Part shown: positions 16,728 to 26,428 of the stretch, piece after piece
Numbering within the stretch: the first letter of the stretch is position 1
How the letters are laid out: every line of letters begins with the position of its first letter
NCBI GenBank assembly: GCA_023414875.1
Contig: JAEZMV010000017.1
Span: 1-64,000, forward strand
From: Bacillota bacterium
GTDB lineage: Bacteria; Bacillota; Clostridia; Lachnospirales; Lachnospiraceae
Direction: 5' to 3'
DNA: 64,000 bases
Notes under the pieces: model-generated
Databases searched by the model: none
The model's input: the letters and a program-made list of their open reading frames with translations, nothing else
What the model was told of the DNA's origin: nothing
Translations under genes and position numbers: made by a program

Positions 16728-19700
16728 ATGGGTAACGTAAAAAGAATTTTTGTAGAAAAGAAAACACCATATGCTGTTAGAGCGAAAGAATTAAAGACAG
16801 AGCTTAGAAGTTATTTAGGAATGAAGGGCTTAGAAGCCGTTCGAGTTCTTATTCGCTATGATATAGAGAATATCAGTGAGGCTACTTATAAAAAGTCACT
16901 TGGCACAGTATTTTCAGAGCCACCGCTAGATGTATTATATGAAGAAAGATATGAATTAGGAAGCGATGATAAGGTCTTTACGGTAGAGTACTTACCCGGA
17001 CAGTTTGACCAGCGAGCTGATTCAGCGGAGCAATGTGTGAAGCTGTTGAATGAAAAGGAAGAACCGGTAATCCGCTCGGCGACTACCTATATCCTCTCCG
17101 GAGATATCACAGAGGAAGAATTTGAAAAGATTAAGGCATATTGTATTAACCCGGTAGACTCCCGCGAGACCGGAGAGGTTAAGCCGGCAACCCTAGTTAC
17201 GGAATTTGATGACCCTGAGGATGTCATGATATTTGACGGGTTTAAGGATTTGGAAGAAGACAGTTTGAACAAACTGTATAGTTCCTTAAACTTAGCCATG
17301 ACCTTCCAGGACTTTTGTCATATACAGAATTATTTCAAAATGGAAGAAAAGCGTGATCCCTCTATGACAGAAATCCGGGTACTTGATACCTATTGGTCAG
17401 ATCACTGTCGTCATACTACCTTCCTGACAGAACTAAAGAACATTGAGTTTGAAGATGGTTATTATAGCGAGCCGATTAAGGCAGCCTTTCATAGTTATGT
17501 GAATGAGCGTGAAAAGCTGTACAAGGGAAGAGATGATAAGTACATCTCTTTGATGGATATAGCTTTATTAGCAATGAAAAAATTAAAAGCAGATGGTAAA
17601 TTAGAGGATATGGAAGTATCCGATGAGATAAATGCCTGCTCAATTATTGTACCCGTTGAAATTGACGGTAAGACTGAGGAATGGCTGGTATTCTTTAAAA
17701 ATGAAACGCACAATCATCCAACAGAAATAGAACCGTTTGGTGGAGCTGCTACCTGTCTTGGTGGTGCGATCCGTGATCCTTTATCGGGCAGAGGGTATGT
17801 GTATCAGGCGATGAGAGTCACCGGTGCGGCAGACCCTACGGTATCCATTAAGGATACCTTAAAAGGTAAGTTAGCACAAAGAAAGATATGTACCGGTGCA
17901 GCGGCAGGTTACAGCTCCTATGGTAATCAAATTGGTCTTGCTACCGGCTTAGTGGATGAAGTTTATCATCCGAATTATGTAGCTAAGAGAATGGAAATCG
18001 GTGCTGTCATGGGCGCGGCTCCGAGAAAGAACGTAATCCGTGAGAATTCCGACCCGGGTGATATTATTATCCTAATGGGTGGAAGAACCGGACGTGATGG
18101 TTGTGGCGGAGCAACCGGATCATCCAAGAGTCACACAACCGATTCTATCGTAACCTGCGGTGCTGAGGTTCAAAAGGGTAATGCCCCTACCGAACGTAAG
18201 CTGCAGCGTTTATTCCGCAGAGAAGAAGTAAGCAGATTAATCAAAAAATGTAATGACTTTGGAGCAGGTGGAGTATCCGTTGCAATCGGAGAATTGGCAG
18301 CCGGGCTTCAGATTGACTTAGATAAAGTTCCGAAAAAGTACGCCGGACTTGATGGTACAGAGCTGGCAATCTCTGAATCCCAGGAGAGAATGGCAATTGT
18401 AGTAGACCCTAAGGATGTTACGTTAATGTTAGCCTTTGCTGAAGAGGAGAACTTAGAAGCAGTTGTTGTAGCTGAAGTAACAGAGGTACCCAGACTTGTC
18501 ATGAAGTGGAGAGGTAAGGAAATCGTAAATATTTCCCGAGCCTTCTTAGATACAAACGGTGCTCATCAAGAGGCAACCGCATATGTCAAAGTTCCCTCCA
18601 AGGAGCATAATTATCTAAATACCGGTTCTTTCATTGAGGGAAATGATATCAAAGAGAAGTGGCTTAAAACACTTTCCGCTTTAAATGTCTGCTCTAAAAA
18701 AGGTTTGGTAGAAATGTTCGACAGCTCCATAGGAGCGTCGACTGTAACTATGCCATATTGCGGAAAATATCAACTGTCTCCTATTCAGACCATGACAGCA
18801 AAGCTACCGGTGCTTCACGGTGCCTGCGACACAGTAACCATGATGAGCTATGGCTTTGATCCTTATTTATCCAGCTGGTCCCCGTTCCATGGATCTGTTT
18901 ATGCAGTGATTTCCTCAGTTGCAAAGATTGTTGCAGCAGGTGGAGATCCTTCAAAGATACGATTTACCTTCCAGGAGTTTTTCCGTAGACTTGGAAATGA
19001 TCCTATGCGTTGGGGTGAGCCCCTGGTTGCATTACTAGGCGCATACGATGCACAGGTGAAACTTGGATTACCCTCAATAGGTGGCAAAGATAGTATGTCG
19101 GGTAGCTTCAATGATATCGATGTACCACCCACCTTGGTATCCTTTGCGGTAGATGTATCGAAAAGTGGAGATGTAATCACAACAGATTTAAAGAGACCAG
19201 GTCAGGTATTGGTTAAGTTTAATATTAAGAAAGATGACTTTGATCTTCCGGATTATCAGAAGACGATGGACATCTATAAAAAAATCATAAAGATTATGAG
19301 AAAAGGCAAGGTAGCTACTGCATTTGCAATTGGCTACGCAGGAATAGCAGAAGCTGTATGTAAAATGGCCTTTGGTAATAAATTAGGAGTGGAATTGAAT
19401 TCACAAATTACTGAGAAAGAATTATTCCTTCCGGATTATGGATCTATCCTTGTGGAAATGTCAAAGGAAGCAGCAGCTGATTTAAAAGTGGACGGGTTTT
19501 CCGAAGAAGATTATATGGAAATCGGTATGGTTACCGAAGTACAGGAATTTACTTATAAAAATGTAAAGATAAGTATGGAAGAGGCTTTGAATTCCTGGAT
19601 GGGAACTCTGGAGAAGGTATACTCTACAAAGACCCAAGTATCAGATTTAAGATTGGAAACTAAGCTTTATGATGCTAAGACAATCTATGTGGCAAAAAAT

Positions 19701-20507
19701 AAAGTAGCAAAACCGAAAGTCTTTATTCCGGTATTCCCCGGAACAAATTGTGAATACGATACACTAAGAGCATTTCATAATGCTGGAGCCGAAGTTAAGA
19801 CGATAGTATTTAAAAATTTAACTGCAGATAACATTCGAGAATCAGTGGAGGCGTTTGCAGAAGGAATTAAGGGAGCGCAGATTTTAATGTTCCCCGGAGG
19901 TTTCTCAGCCGGTGATGAGCCGGATGGATCCGGAAAGTTTATCGCTACAGCATTCCGTAACGACAAGATAAAAGAAGCAGTAAATGATCTTTTGAAAAAT
20001 CGAGACGGATTGGCTTTAGGTATCTGTAATGGTTTCCAGGCTTTGATTAAATTAGGTTTGGTACCGTACGGTGAAATTACTCCTCAAAAGGATGATTCAC
20101 CTACACTGGCTACCAATAGTATCGGACGACATATCTCAAAATCCGTATATACAAAGGTAGTTACGAACAAGTCACCTTGGCTTATGAAAGCAGAGTTAGG
20201 CGCGGTATATTCCATTCCTGCATCCCATGGTGAGGGACGCTTTGTTGCGAGTGAAGAGTGGATTAAGAAATTGTTTGAGAATGGTCAGGTAGCTACACAG
20301 TATGTAGACATAGACGGAAATCCCACGATGGACGTGGATTTCAACCCGAATGGTTCCTACTATGCAATTGAGGGTATTACCAGTCCGGATGGAAGAATTC
20401 TCGGTAAGATGGCTCATTCTGAACGTATCGGTGATGCGGTAGCTGTAAATATTGCAGGAAATCAGAATCAATATATCTTTGAATCTGGTGTTACTTATTT
20501 TAAATAA
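16728..20507 (+). CDS. purL: Phosphoribosylformylglycinamidine synthase, single-chain
   Basis: A 1259-residue fused enzyme of purine biosynthesis that makes FGAM from FGAR, glutamine and ATP in the cytoplasm. The N-terminal linker is followed by the two-lobed synthetase (NETHNHPTEIEPFGGAATC; GGRTGRDGCGGATGSS) and a C-terminal class I glutaminase with Cys1100 in GICNGFQ and His in ASHGEGR. Clostridia commonly have this long form instead of separate PurS/PurQ/PurL. ATG 16728 follows AAAGGAG at 7 nt; the frame opens 34 codons earlier without support. It ends in a hairpin terminator. Confidence 0.97.
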   Translation: MGNVKRIFVEKKTPYAVRAKELKTELRSYLGMKGLEAVRVLIRYDIENISEATYKKSLGTVFSEPPLDVLYEERYELGSDDKVFTVEYLPGQFDQRADSAEQCVKLLNEKEEPVIRSATTYILSGDITEEEFEKIKAYCINPVDSRETGEVKPATLVTEFDDPEDVMIFDGFKDLEEDSLNKLYSSLNLAMTFQDFCHIQNYFKMEEKRDPSMTEIRVLDTYWSDHCRHTTFLTELKNIEFEDGYYSEPIKAAFHSYVNEREKLYKGRDDKYISLMDIALLAMKKLKADGKLEDMEVSDEINACSIIVPVEIDGKTEEWLVFFKNETHNHPTEIEPFGGAATCLGGAIRDPLSGRGYVYQAMRVTGAADPTVSIKDTLKGKLAQRKICTGAAAGYSSYGNQIGLATGLVDEVYHPNYVAKRMEIGAVMGAAPRKNVIRENSDPGDIIILMGGRTGRDGCGGATGSSKSHTTDSIVTCGAEVQKGNAPTERKLQRLFRREEVSRLIKKCNDFGAGGVSVAIGELAAGLQIDLDKVPKKYAGLDGTELAISESQERMAIVVDPKDVTLMLAFAEEENLEAVVVAEVTEVPRLVMKWRGKEIVNISRAFLDTNGAHQEATAYVKVPSKEHNYLNTGSFIEGNDIKEKWLKTLSALNVCSKKGLVEMFDSSIGASTVTMPYCGKYQLSPIQTMTAKLPVLHGACDTVTMMSYGFDPYLSSWSPFHGSVYAVISSVAKIVAAGGDPSKIRFTFQEFFRRLGNDPMRWGEPLVALLGAYDAQVKLGLPSIGGKDSMSGSFNDIDVPPTLVSFAVDVSKSGDVITTDLKRPGQVLVKFNIKKDDFDLPDYQKTMDIYKKIIKIMRKGKVATAFAIGYAGIAEAVCKMAFGNKLGVELNSQITEKELFLPDYGSILVEMSKEAAADLKVDGFSEEDYMEIGMVTEVQEFTYKNVKISMEEALNSWMGTLEKVYSTKTQVSDLRLETKLYDAKTIYVAKNKVAKPKVFIPVFPGTNCEYDTLRAFHNAGAEVKTIVFKNLTADNIRESVEAFAEGIKGAQILMFPGGFSAGDEPDGSGKFIATAFRNDKIKEAVNDLLKNRDGLALGICNGFQALIKLGLVPYGEITPQKDDSPTLATNSIGRHISKSVYTKVVTNKSPWLMKAELGAVYSIPASHGEGRFVASEEWIKKLFENGQVATQYVDIDGNPTMDVDFNPNGSYYAIEGITSPDGRILGKMAHSERIGDAVAVNIAGNQNQYIFESGVTYFK

Positions 20508-20562
20508 AACGAAAGTTTGGATATATTATTAAATTGCTATTCTCTTCATATTGTTATTGGGG

Positions 20563-20598
20563 AAAGGGTGTTATTGGCTTTTGCTTTTAACATCCTTT
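20563..20598 (+). terminator. purL terminator
   Basis: AAAGGGTGTTA pairs with TAACATCCTTT around a T-rich loop. Confidence 0.6.
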
Positions 20599-20666
20599 TA
20601 GATTAAAAGTAGGTATAATTAGACAAAAATTAATGAATAACTGTACTTTGTGATAAGGAGGATATT

Positions 20667-21275
20667 ATGATTTTCAAAGGATTTAGATTTGGAATGTTAC
20701 TGCAATTGGCCATAGGACCTATGTGCTTATTGGTATTTACTACATCAACAACACATGGTTTCCTTGTAGGGCTATCCCTGGTTTTTGCGATTACAATAAT
20801 TGATGCATTATATATCTCTTTGTCCGGTATAGGAATAGGGGCAATCCTTGGAAAAGATAGAATCAAATATATATTTAAAATATTTGGTAGTGCTATCATG
20901 GTTGTATTTGGAGTGAATACTTTGCTGGGTGTATTTGATCTGTCAATAATCCCAAGTATATTTCAGGTAGATGATTTAAATAGACAGAATATTTTTATAC
21001 AAGGACTTTTTCTAACTGCATCAAATCCATTAACAATTCTGTTCTGGAGCGGAGTTTTTTCTGCTCAGGTAGTTGAAAATAATTTAAAAAAGAAGCAGCT
21101 TTTCTTTTTTGGTCTCGGATGCGTATTATCTACGATTGTTTTCTTGGTATTCATTGCGATAATGGGAAGTGTTTTGGGTGTCTTCCTGCCACCAATCGTT
21201 ATGAAACTATTGAATATTTTCGTAGGATTTGCATTGATTTTCTTTGGAATAAAGCTATTAGCGAAAAAAGTATAA
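20667..21275 (+). CDS. LysE/RhtB-family exporter
   Basis: A 202-residue membrane protein with about six helices. The N-terminal AIGPMCLLV segment and the mid-protein SNPLTILFW motif are typical of the LysE amino-acid export family. The substrate (a basic, neutral or aromatic amino acid) cannot be told. AAGGAGG precedes the ATG. It stands alone and converges with ligD, sharing a 17-bp hairpin terminator. Confidence 0.88.
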   Translation: MIFKGFRFGMLLQLAIGPMCLLVFTTSTTHGFLVGLSLVFAITIIDALYISLSGIGIGAILGKDRIKYIFKIFGSAIMVVFGVNTLLGVFDLSIIPSIFQVDDLNRQNIFIQGLFLTASNPLTILFWSGVFSAQVVENNLKKKQLFFFGLGCVLSTIVFLVFIAIMGSVLGVFLPPIVMKLLNIFVGFALIFFGIKLLAKKV

Positions 21276-21276
21276 A

Positions 21277-21323
21277 GGATTATTGCAAAACAAATATCAT
21301 TAGGTCTTGTTTTGCAATAATCC
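21277..21323. terminator. Perfect 17-bp hairpin between converging genes
   Basis: GGATTATTGCAAAACAA (21277-21293) is matched exactly, inverted, at 21307-21323. It ends the exporter transcript. The right arm lies inside the last codons of the ligase gene on the other strand. Confidence 0.8.
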
Positions 21324-22244
21324 CGTATTTTCTTGACAAGCAATAGGTTCCTTATCGTCTCGAAAGCCCTTGAATACCGGCTGCCGTAGAGTGCTTTTAT
21401 CATTTGGCATATATTGCACGACACAAACCATTTTGGGCTTTAACCAGACCGCATTCTCATTACCGGGTGGTGTAATCAAAAAGGGAGAATGATCCTGCGT
21501 GCTCAGTTTCTTTAGATCTCCATATTTTACCCCGAAAGTTACATGCCCCTTATACATAAGTTCAGTACCACTATATTGTCCGAGAATTACGCTGGTTACG
21601 CCCTTTTCTTTCGTGATATATCCGCAGACCACAAAGTCCTGATCAGCAAGGAATTTAAACTTAATCCAGTCCTTAGTACGTTTATCAAAATAATATCTGC
21701 TAATATTTTTCTTGGCGACAACCCCTTCTAATTGTTGACTTTTTGCAACAGAAAACAGTTCAATTCCCTTCTCTGGGATATACCGACTAACCGCTAGCTT
21801 CGGATCTTCTGATACAATATCACTAAGGATTAATTTTCTCTCTGATAACGGTAAATCAGTCAGTTGAGTATCCTTTCGATATAGAATATCATAAGCAACA
21901 AAGCAGGCCGGAGAATTCTCGGAGGATAGCTGAATCTTAAATTTATTCGTAGTGAGAGCTCTTTTTTGCAGCTCAAAGAAATCAGGTACACCGTTTTTTA
22001 GGATCACCAGTTCACCATCCAGAATGCATCGTTCTTTGACATACTGATAAATTCCGGCTAATTCCGGCATCTTAGGAAGGAGTCGATCATTTCGTTTATT
22101 CCGAAGTTCTGTTTCTTTATCGAGATAGGCGATGCACCGGATGCCATCTAATTTTAGCTCATAGATCCAATCCGGATCATTAAAGGGCTCTGTCATCTCC
22201 GAGATCAGCATTGGTTTGATGTTTTTCTCTTCAAATAAATCCAT
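21300..22244 (-). CDS. ligD: ATP-dependent DNA ligase, LigD ligase-domain type
   Basis: A 314-residue stand-alone ligase of bacterial non-homologous end joining. The adenylation motif is KLDGIR with nucleophile Lys31. DGELV (motif III), EGVVAK (motif IV) and WIKFK (motif V) follow, with an OB-fold C-terminal part. No polymerase or nuclease domain is attached, unlike the three-domain LigD of mycobacteria. Its ATG overlaps the ku stop (TAATG), so the pair is coupled. Its final codons form one arm of the downstream hairpin. Confidence 0.93.
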   Translation of the reverse strand: MDLFEEKNIKPMLISEMTEPFNDPDWIYELKLDGIRCIAYLDKETELRNKRNDRLLPKMPELAGIYQYVKERCILDGELVILKNGVPDFFELQKRALTTNKFKIQLSSENSPACFVAYDILYRKDTQLTDLPLSERKLILSDIVSEDPKLAVSRYIPEKGIELFSVAKSQQLEGVVAKKNISRYYFDKRTKDWIKFKFLADQDFVVCGYITKEKGVTSVILGQYSGTELMYKGHVTFGVKYGDLKKLSTQDHSPFLITPPGNENAVWLKPKMVCVVQYMPNDKSTLRQPVFKGFRDDKEPIACQENTGLLQNKT

Positions 22245-23026
22245 TATGCAGTACCACTTAGTTTCTGATCCTTAGACATGGCTAAAGTCTTTTGTAGAGC
22301 CTCCATAAGATCTATGATATTACTTGGAGCTGAGGTATCAACTGCTACGATATCCTCTCCATGAATCTTTTGCATGATGGCATTCCGAAGTCTCTCTTGG
22401 TATTCATCCTTATATTGTGCAGCATCAAAGGGCTTTGTCATCGTATCAACCAAGGTCTTTGCCATCATGACTTCTGCATCGCTTAGGTCTACACGAGGTA
22501 CCTGCTTTGGTGTAGCAAGTATTTCATCCTGATAGAAGAGTGTCTTAGCAATTATCCCTTCCTCTGTCGGATACAATACAATCAGATTTTCCTTGGTACC
22601 GATGACGGTTTTTGCAAGTGCAACCTTTTGCTCGTTGAGCATTGCTTTACGCAGAAGTTCAAAAGCTTTTTCAGCACCCGCCTCCGGTATCGCATAATAG
22701 TTTCTTTCGTAAAAGATTTGATCAATCTCGACTAAATTAACAAATTGGATAATATGAATCGTTTTATCCTTCTTCGTTTTAATTTTTTCCAGTTCTTCCT
22801 CTGTCATGATTACATATTTATCATTCTCATATTCATAACCCTTGATGATATCATCATTTTTCACCTCTTTATTACAGCTGGGACAGTATTTTTTATATTT
22901 CACCCGCTCCTTAGTATCCTTGCAAAGTTGATTAAACTTTACGTCATTATCCCTGGTTGTTGTATATAAGCCTACCGGAATATATAGTAATCCAAGAGAA
23001 ATAGCACCTTTATGCGATACACCCAT
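22244..23026 (-). CDS. ku: Ku homodimeric DNA end-binding protein
   Basis: A 260-residue bacterial Ku that binds double-strand breaks and recruits LigD. The family start (SHKGAISLGLLYIPVGLY), the CPSCNKEV cysteine pair and the GYEYENDKYVIMTEEEL stretch are plain, and the C terminus is short. GAGGTG precedes the ATG. It is the first gene of the end-joining operon. Such pairs are often used by spore formers to repair breaks on germination (known for Bacillus; inferred here). Confidence 0.95.
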   Translation of the reverse strand: MGVSHKGAISLGLLYIPVGLYTTTRDNDVKFNQLCKDTKERVKYKKYCPSCNKEVKNDDIIKGYEYENDKYVIMTEEELEKIKTKKDKTIHIIQFVNLVEIDQIFYERNYYAIPEAGAEKAFELLRKAMLNEQKVALAKTVIGTKENLIVLYPTEEGIIAKTLFYQDEILATPKQVPRVDLSDAEVMMAKTLVDTMTKPFDAAQYKDEYQERLRNAIMQKIHGEDIVAVDTSAPSNIIDLMEALQKTLAMSKDQKLSGTA

Positions 23027-23283
23027 TACATTTCACCTCTTATTATGTTTTTGTTAAATTTATATTAGTATTTGCAAAAGGTACCCCAAAAATTCGGATA
23101 TCAATCTCGAATGTAGTAATGGAGACAAATATTACTATAAATTACAAATGATGTAATTTATCATACGATACCAACAAAAACACGAAAGATGATAATTTGG
23201 TAATTGTGAAACCTAACAACCGATACGATCGAAGGAACAACAATTACCAGAATATTAGGTGCCTATGTGAAGGGGGATTCACG

Positions 23284-24255
23284 ATGCGATTAGCAAGATT
23301 GGATGAAGGATTACTAAATAAAAAGCTTGCATTATCAATTAAATCAAGGGATGGCAAAAAGTTGATTAATGAAGGGACTGTACTCTCGGACCGTTTGATT
23401 GAACGATTGATTAGCAGTGGTCTCAGTGCCGTCTATATTGAAGATAACAATATAGATATTCAATTACATGAAACCTTAGATGATAATAAGAGAGCTATGA
23501 TATTCTCAAAATTGCAGGACATTTATGCAAGAATAGAAAGAAATGAATTTAATCATCTTGAGGTATTAAGATTTATTCGCGTAGAATTACTTCCTGAATT
23601 AAAAAATGAGCCGGTCAGTATACCCGCCAATCAAATAATGAATAATGATGATTATATCCAACATTCGATTAATGTAGCCATATTATCTATAAGAACTGCG
23701 TTAAATTTAGGAATGAATATGGAAAAGATAGAACTTATGGCACTGGTTGCATTGATGCATGATATCGGCAAGATTATAAAGCAAAAGGATGCGAAATTAA
23801 AAGATATTCCACATTATGAGGTGGCTTATGAATTTCTAAAACGGAAGAACTGCTCCGTACTTACCTATATGGCAATCCGTTTTCAGGAGGAAGCGTATGA
23901 CGGTAGCGGAGCCTACAAAGTGACGAATGAGAAGCAGATAGATTTTTCAAAGATATTAAGTATCTGTGATTTCTATGAAAATTTACTTCGCACAACAAAT
24001 TATATGCCATATGAATGCTTTGAAGAAACACAGGCTAGAGTAAACACCAAATTTGATTCTGAGATTTTTGAAGCCTTCCGTAATGCTCTCTATATCTATC
24101 CGATTGGATTACCGGTCAGGTTGAATAATAAAACGGAAGGAATTGTGATACGTCAAAACGTATCCTATCCCTTACGTCCTGTGATTAGGATTGAAGATAA
24201 GGTTTATAACTTAATGGAGAATCTGTCATTATTTATAGAAAAGGTAGCAATTTAA
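23284..24255 (+). CDS. HD-GYP-like domain protein
   Basis: About 323 residues. An N-terminal region of about 120 residues is followed by an HD domain with HSINVAILSI and His159-Asp160 in MHDIGK. The later signature reads YDGSGAY, a departure from the HHEKxDGxGYP of canonical HD-GYP phosphodiesterases that degrade cyclic-di-GMP. It is probably a cyclic dinucleotide phosphodiesterase or a degenerate receptor. ATG 23284 follows AAGGGGGA; the frame opens 29 codons earlier without support. A strong terminator follows. Confidence 0.85.
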   Translation: MRLARLDEGLLNKKLALSIKSRDGKKLINEGTVLSDRLIERLISSGLSAVYIEDNNIDIQLHETLDDNKRAMIFSKLQDIYARIERNEFNHLEVLRFIRVELLPELKNEPVSIPANQIMNNDDYIQHSINVAILSIRTALNLGMNMEKIELMALVALMHDIGKIIKQKDAKLKDIPHYEVAYEFLKRKNCSVLTYMAIRFQEEAYDGSGAYKVTNEKQIDFSKILSICDFYENLLRTTNYMPYECFEETQARVNTKFDSEIFEAFRNALYIYPIGLPVRLNNKTEGIVIRQNVSYPLRPVIRIEDKVYNLMENLSLFIEKVAI

Positions 24256-24260
24256 ATATA

Positions 24261-24295
24261 AAACGACCCTGCTGATGAATTTGGCAGGGTCGTTT
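24261..24295 (+). terminator. Terminator of the HD-GYP-like gene
   Basis: AAACGACCCTGC pairs perfectly with GCAGGGTCGTTT around an 11-nt loop, ending in TTTT. A second GC-rich hairpin (GCGCCC-GGT-GGGCGC) lies just beyond. Confidence 0.9.
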
Positions 24296-24359
24296 TGGGG
24301 TAGTGCGCCCGGTGGGCGCTCGTCTGGAGTATTTCAAACAATTATGAAGTAAGCATAAG

Positions 24360-24668
24360 TTAAATTGTTATGGTAAGATGGGAGTTCACCGCATCAATGC
24401 ATAATTCAGTGACTGCCATTCCCATAGCAAAAAAGGATAGTATGATAATTAGAGCAAAGGCGGTTTTATCATAAATCAATTTTTCTTCCTTTTGTATGAA
24501 ATTTGCAATCAATATTTCTAAGCCAAGGAATATAAATATCGTAGGCCATAGCTTGAATATAAATTCATAGGATAGGTCCGGTAGGAAGATGCGTAGGAGA
24601 AACAAAACACCAAAGATAATTAACATACCGCCAAAGGTAAAGGTTCCAACTCTATGTGTTTTTATCAT
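24360..24668 (-). CDS. Small four-helix membrane protein (LiaI/LiaF-like N-terminal region)
   Basis: 102 residues, mostly membrane helices (about 10-30, 37-55 and 68-88). The pattern GGMLIIFGVLFLLR...LWPTIFIFLGLEIL resembles the DUF5668/LiaF-type membrane region seen in envelope-stress operons. It is the last gene of the ECF sigma operon and overlaps the gene before it by one base. Function is unknown. Confidence 0.65.
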   Translation of the reverse strand: MIKTHRVGTFTFGGMLIIFGVLFLLRIFLPDLSYEFIFKLWPTIFIFLGLEILIANFIQKEEKLIYDKTAFALIIILSFFAMGMAVTELCIDAVNSHLTITI

Positions 24669-25228
24669 TACTCAACTCCACCTCTATTCTCGATTTGGTG
24701 GGTCTGTTCAGCAGCATCCAGGTCTTTCTTTTTACCGCGTATCAGATAAAGACCAAGTGCAATGATAGAGCATCCGATTAATAATTGAGGTAAGTAATAT
24801 CCAAGTCTATATACTGCCACCCTGATAGCTTCCGGCAACATCCAACGGAATAATCCGTATAAATTATTCCATAGTATAGCAAAACCGATCACAAGGAAGG
24901 CGATTGCCAAAACATTACGGTATTTGCTTTGCATAATTCTTGATTTTTCTTTTGCAAACTCAGGAATAATGAGGTAGTTATCCTCCATTGCATAAAATTC
25001 ATCATCCGGCATCGAGTGTAGATTAAAGGTATCAAAAAAAGAAAAAAACCATAGTACCGGCATAGCAAGCATTAATAGGCCAAGGTTAAGCCAGACGGCA
25101 ATAAATATAAGGAGAAAGAAGGCAGACATCAGACTTACGCCACGTTTCATAAATCCCATATACATTTGTCCGGCTCCGGGTAAAAACGAAAAACAAAATG
25201 TTAAAAAGCTACTTTTCTTCCTGATCAT
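24668..25228 (-). CDS. Membrane protein in the ECF sigma operon
   Basis: 186 residues with four to five helices. The N-terminal LPGAGQMYMGFMKRG motif is shared with TM2/DUF5683-like membrane proteins. A charged stretch (DDEFYAMEDNYLIIPEFAKEK, about 84-104) separates the halves. It overlaps the anti-sigma gene by 20 bp. Function is unknown; position suggests a role in the envelope response controlled by the sigma factor. Confidence 0.7.
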   Translation of the reverse strand: MIRKKSSFLTFCFSFLPGAGQMYMGFMKRGVSLMSAFFLLIFIAVWLNLGLLMLAMPVLWFFSFFDTFNLHSMPDDEFYAMEDNYLIIPEFAKEKSRIMQSKYRNVLAIAFLVIGFAILWNNLYGLFRWMLPEAIRVAVYRLGYYLPQLLIGCSIIALGLYLIRGKKKDLDAAEQTHQIENRGGVE

Positions 25229-25730
25229 TGTCAGTTACCTCCGTTTTCATAATATTGTTGGAAAAGTCCAACATACTGTTACTAATAAAATTCATATTCT
25301 TCCTGATCGACTTGGTCAGGGAAGTATTATTTACTTCGTCCGAAGTGACGTCAACATAAGTATTGTTAAGGTTATTCGAAGTTACATTAAAATCAGTAAA
25401 ATTCATGGTCAAAACGAGTAGGATAAGCGCGCCGAGGGTGGCAGTTCCAACCTTAAGACTATATATCAATAATTGCATTCGCTTCGAAGATTCTTTTACT
25501 TTTACTGCAAACTGTACCTCAGGCCTCATGGTTGCTTTCATTATTTTAGCTTTCATATCTCTAGGGGCAGTAATTATTTGTTCTGACATAACCGCAGCAA
25601 ATTGATCGGAACAATAATCACAGGTGCAGATATGTTCTAAGAAACGCTCTTTCTCATCCTGTTTCATAAGATTATGCTGAAATGTATAAAATTCTGTTTT
25701 AGATATATGTTGATTGTCATTCATTCGCAT
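25209..25730 (-). CDS. Zinc-finger anti-sigma factor
   Basis: 173 residues. The N-terminal cytoplasmic domain has the anti-sigma zinc motif with His33 and CTCDYCSDQ (a C-x2-C pair). One membrane helix follows at about 88-107 and then an extracellular Asn/Ser/Thr-rich tail. It should hold the ECF sigma factor at the membrane until a signal releases it. It overlaps the sigma gene by 14 bp, so the two are coupled. Confidence 0.88.
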   Translation of the reverse strand: MRMNDNQHISKTEFYTFQHNLMKQDEKERFLEHICTCDYCSDQFAAVMSEQIITAPRDMKAKIMKATMRPEVQFAVKVKESSKRMQLLIYSLKVGTATLGALILLVLTMNFTDFNVTSNNLNNTYVDVTSDEVNNTSLTKSIRKNMNFISNSMLDFSNNIMKTEVTDNDQEEK

Positions 25731-26283
25731 ATGCCCCTTTCTTATATGTTTTTTGTAGCAAGGCCCTCGCTCGGTAAATCTGAGTTTGAACGGTCTTTAA
25801 ATTTTTGCCGGTATTGGCAGCGATTTCGGCAGCAGACATTTCGCTGTAGAAGTAGTCCATTGCTATTTCGCGATAAGGAGATTTTAAATTGTTACAGCGC
25901 ACGGATAATTGCTGTTTTACTTCTAGCTCGAGGATTTTTTCTTCGGGTAAAGGCTCCCTGTCTGGTTGGGTAAGAAAATATTCATCCTCGGTTGGTAAGC
26001 TTTGCCGGTCAGAACGCTTTATAAAATCCAGACATTTATTCGTAGCGATACGGCAAAGCCAAGCTTTTTCGTACTGCCGGTCAAAGGTGGGTAAATGCTT
26101 GTAGGCGGAAAGGAAGGTTTCCTGGGCTAAATCCTCAGCATCAAAGTAATCTCTAACAATTTTAAAACAGATGGAGTAAATTAAGTTCTGATACGTATCT
26201 ATTAAATATTCATAATATTGCTCGTTACTGATTATTTCCGCCCCCCTTCGCCCATCATTAACTATAACGTTAGTATATTGCAT
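25717..26283 (-). CDS. ECF-type RNA polymerase sigma factor
   Basis: About 172-188 residues. Region 2 contains DAEDLAQETFLSAYKHLPTF and region 4 ends with MSAAEIAANTGKNLKTVQTQIYRARALLQ. It directs a stress regulon and is held by the adjacent anti-sigma factor. The ATG at 26283 lacks a good ribosome site and overlaps a possible promoter (TTCAAA, 17 bp, TATACT). A GAAGGGGGG site lies instead before codon 17, which is ATA (26235-26233), so the true start is uncertain. Confidence 0.93.
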   Translation of the reverse strand: MQYTNVIVNDGRRGAEIISNEQYYEYLIDTYQNLIYSICFKIVRDYFDAEDLAQETFLSAYKHLPTFDRQYEKAWLCRIATNKCLDFIKRSDRQSLPTEDEYFLTQPDREPLPEEKILELEVKQQLSVRCNNLKSPYREIAMDYFYSEMSAAEIAANTGKNLKTVQTQIYRARALLQKTYKKGAYANE

Positions 26284-26308
26284 TTGTCTTCAACTTTGAA
26301 GAAAAATT

Positions 26309-26428
26309 TTATGCTGGTTTTGCCATAGTCTTACTGCGTCTTCCAATCAGATTCTTTAAGCGTCTAAAAATGGATAAGGATAACAAAAATAAAATAATAA
26401 TGGTGATAATCTTCAATAGTTTTTTCAT
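26309..26428 (-). CDS. 39-residue single-span membrane peptide
   Basis: An AAGGAG ribosome site lies 6 nt before the ATG. The peptide begins MKKLLK, then a helix of about 15 hydrophobic residues (IITIIILFLLSLSIF) and a basic tail with RR, KNLIGRRSK. It lies directly upstream of the ECF sigma operon on the same strand. It may be a small envelope peptide or a leader for the operon. No family is recognised. Confidence 0.55.
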   Translation of the reverse strand: MKKLLKIITIIILFLLSLSIFRRLKNLIGRRSKTMAKPA

